A DNA stretch of 64,000 nucleotides, from the NCBI RefSeq assembly GCF_014652895.1, contig NZ_BMZR01000001.1, positions 558,001 to 622,000 on the forward strand, read 5' to 3'. The position numbers and the translations under genes were made by a program. The notes beneath the pieces were generated by a model. It was not told where the DNA came from. It searched no databases and saw nothing but the letters and a program-made list of their open reading frames with translations. This DNA is from Psychrobacter glaciei. Lineage in GTDB: Bacteria > Pseudomonadota > Gammaproteobacteria > Pseudomonadales > Moraxellaceae. Shown piece after piece: positions 63,391-64,000 of this stretch (its first letter is position 1; each line of letters opens with the position of its first letter).

Positions 63391-64000
63391 TTACATGCCA
63401 GTGGTATCTTTTAGCGCATACCACCATGAGCCCATAACCGAGTAAGGGACTCGCAGCGCTCGACCACCTGGGAACGGAATCCAAGGAATTTGTGCAAAAG
63501 CATCGAACTCTTTGGTTTTACCATTGATGGCATCAGCCAAGATTTGCCCAAATAAGTGCGAACCTGTCACGCCATGACCACTATAACCATGGGCGAAATA
63601 TACTCGCTCATGTAGTTTGCCCATTTGTGGTACGCGAGAAAAAGACAAAGCAAAGTTCCCACTCCACGCATAGTCGATTTTGACATCACGTAGCTCTGGG
63701 AATATCTTATTCATATTTGGTCTGATTTTAGCTGTGATGTCAGCGGGGTCTTGACCACCGTAGACTGTACCACCGCCAAATAACATGCGCTTGTCTGCTG
63801 AGAGACGATAGTAATCAAGAATATAGCGAACATCTTCGACACAAACATCGGTTGGCAGTAACTGGTCTGCTAAATCACCCAGCGGCTCGGTGGCGATAAT
63901 TTGAGTCGATACGGGCATAACACGGTCAGTCAGTTTAGGGATAACTTTATTGAGATAGGCATTGCCGCACAGCACCGCTTGCTTACAAGTTACGGTGCCA
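63391..64000 (-). CDS. FAD-dependent oxidoreductase, C-terminal part (PuuB-like)
   Basis: Truncated by the window end: the frame stays open through base 64000, so only the last ~200 residues are seen. VLCGNAYLNKVIP, RVMPVSTQIIATEPL, LFGGGTVYGGQDPADIT and ARSGHGVTGSHL-like FAHGYSGHGVTGSHLFGQIL match DAO-family gamma-glutamylputrescine oxidase. Near the AguAB genes it probably oxidises (gamma-glutamyl)putrescine. No terminator was seen between it and the NhaC-type gene downstream, 203 bases away, so co-transcription is possible. Confidence 0.82.
   Translation of the reverse strand, partial: GTVTCKQAVLCGNAYLNKVIPKLTDRVMPVSTQIIATEPLGDLADQLLPTDVCVEDVRYILDYYRLSADKRMLFGGGTVYGGQDPADITAKIRPNMNKIFPELRDVKIDYAWSGNFALSFSRVPQMGKLHERVYFAHGYSGHGVTGSHLFGQILADAINGKTKEFDAFAQIPWIPFPGGRALRVPYSVMGSWWYALKDTTGM

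Noticed and set aside
1..64000. tRNA, rRNA, riboswitch or prophage
   Set aside because: No cloverleaf, rRNA, riboswitch core, integrase or phage structural gene was recognised by eye; a covariance-model scan would settle RNA genes.

Overview
The window looks like chromosomal DNA from a gammaproteobacterium of the Moraxellaceae, most likely Psychrobacter. The reasons are moderate G+C, a ribonuclease HI-DnaQ fusion gene, an AlkB alkane hydroxylase, many acyl-CoA and amino-acid catabolic clusters, and intergenic spaces full of short palindromic repeats. This placement is inference from gene content; no rRNA or tRNA gene was seen.

Layout. 1-8.3 kb: housekeeping and unknown genes (NudC, an orphan ChpA-like protein, the RNase HI-DnaQ fusion, a lipoprotein, a small membrane protein, a YkvA-family protein, a Tat-exported LD-carboxypeptidase). 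8.5-17.8 kb: lipid and alkane oxidation (GlxA-type regulator, large acyl-CoA dehydrogenase, CurA-like reductase, two SDRs, AlkB, AraC regulator). 17.8-23.0 kb: a 265-bp MITE beside an internally deleted CitE remnant, a UvrA paralogue, ArfB and the SotB exporter. 23.4-32.3 kb: a lysine/pipecolate/2-aminoadipate operon (LysR regulator, aminotransferase, HglS-type 2-oxoadipate decarboxylase, AmaB-like dehydrogenase, NhaC-type carrier, AmaA-like oxidase). 32.6-43.8 kb: a TetR-controlled acyl-CoA beta-oxidation cluster (ACADL-type dehydrogenase, thiolase, FadB/J-type protein, alpha-methylacyl-CoA racemase, acyl-CoA ligase), then a hydrolase/aldolase pair on the other strand. 44.3-48.5 kb: a glutathione transferase, an AtoE carrier, an acidic unknown protein and a NADAR-family protein. 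48.6-58.0 kb: the glutarate/5-aminovalerate branch (two IclR regulators, glutaryl-CoA dehydrogenase, CoA-transferase, GabD/DavD, GabT/DavT, APC permease). 58.1-64.0 kb: agmatine/putrescine catabolism (aldehyde dehydrogenase, AguA, AguB, NhaC-type carrier, start-truncated FAD oxidoreductase).

Taken together, the genes feed lysine, agmatine/putrescine, fatty acids and alkanes into central metabolism. Both the aminoadipate and the glutarate ends of lysine catabolism lie within about 33 kb. Each catabolic block has its own regulator, and three of the divergent promoter regions contain clear inverted repeats.

The most interesting non-coding signal is a set of mobile palindromes. There is a family of 170-bp elements with TA duplications (three full copies and one 88-bp deletion derivative), a second 265-bp element, and at least eight REP-like palindromes, several ending in TATAGTCA-like motifs; in one pair of these the core is inverted relative to the arms. 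The NADAR-family gene without an evident DarT1 toxin beside it is the best candidate for an incompletely described system.
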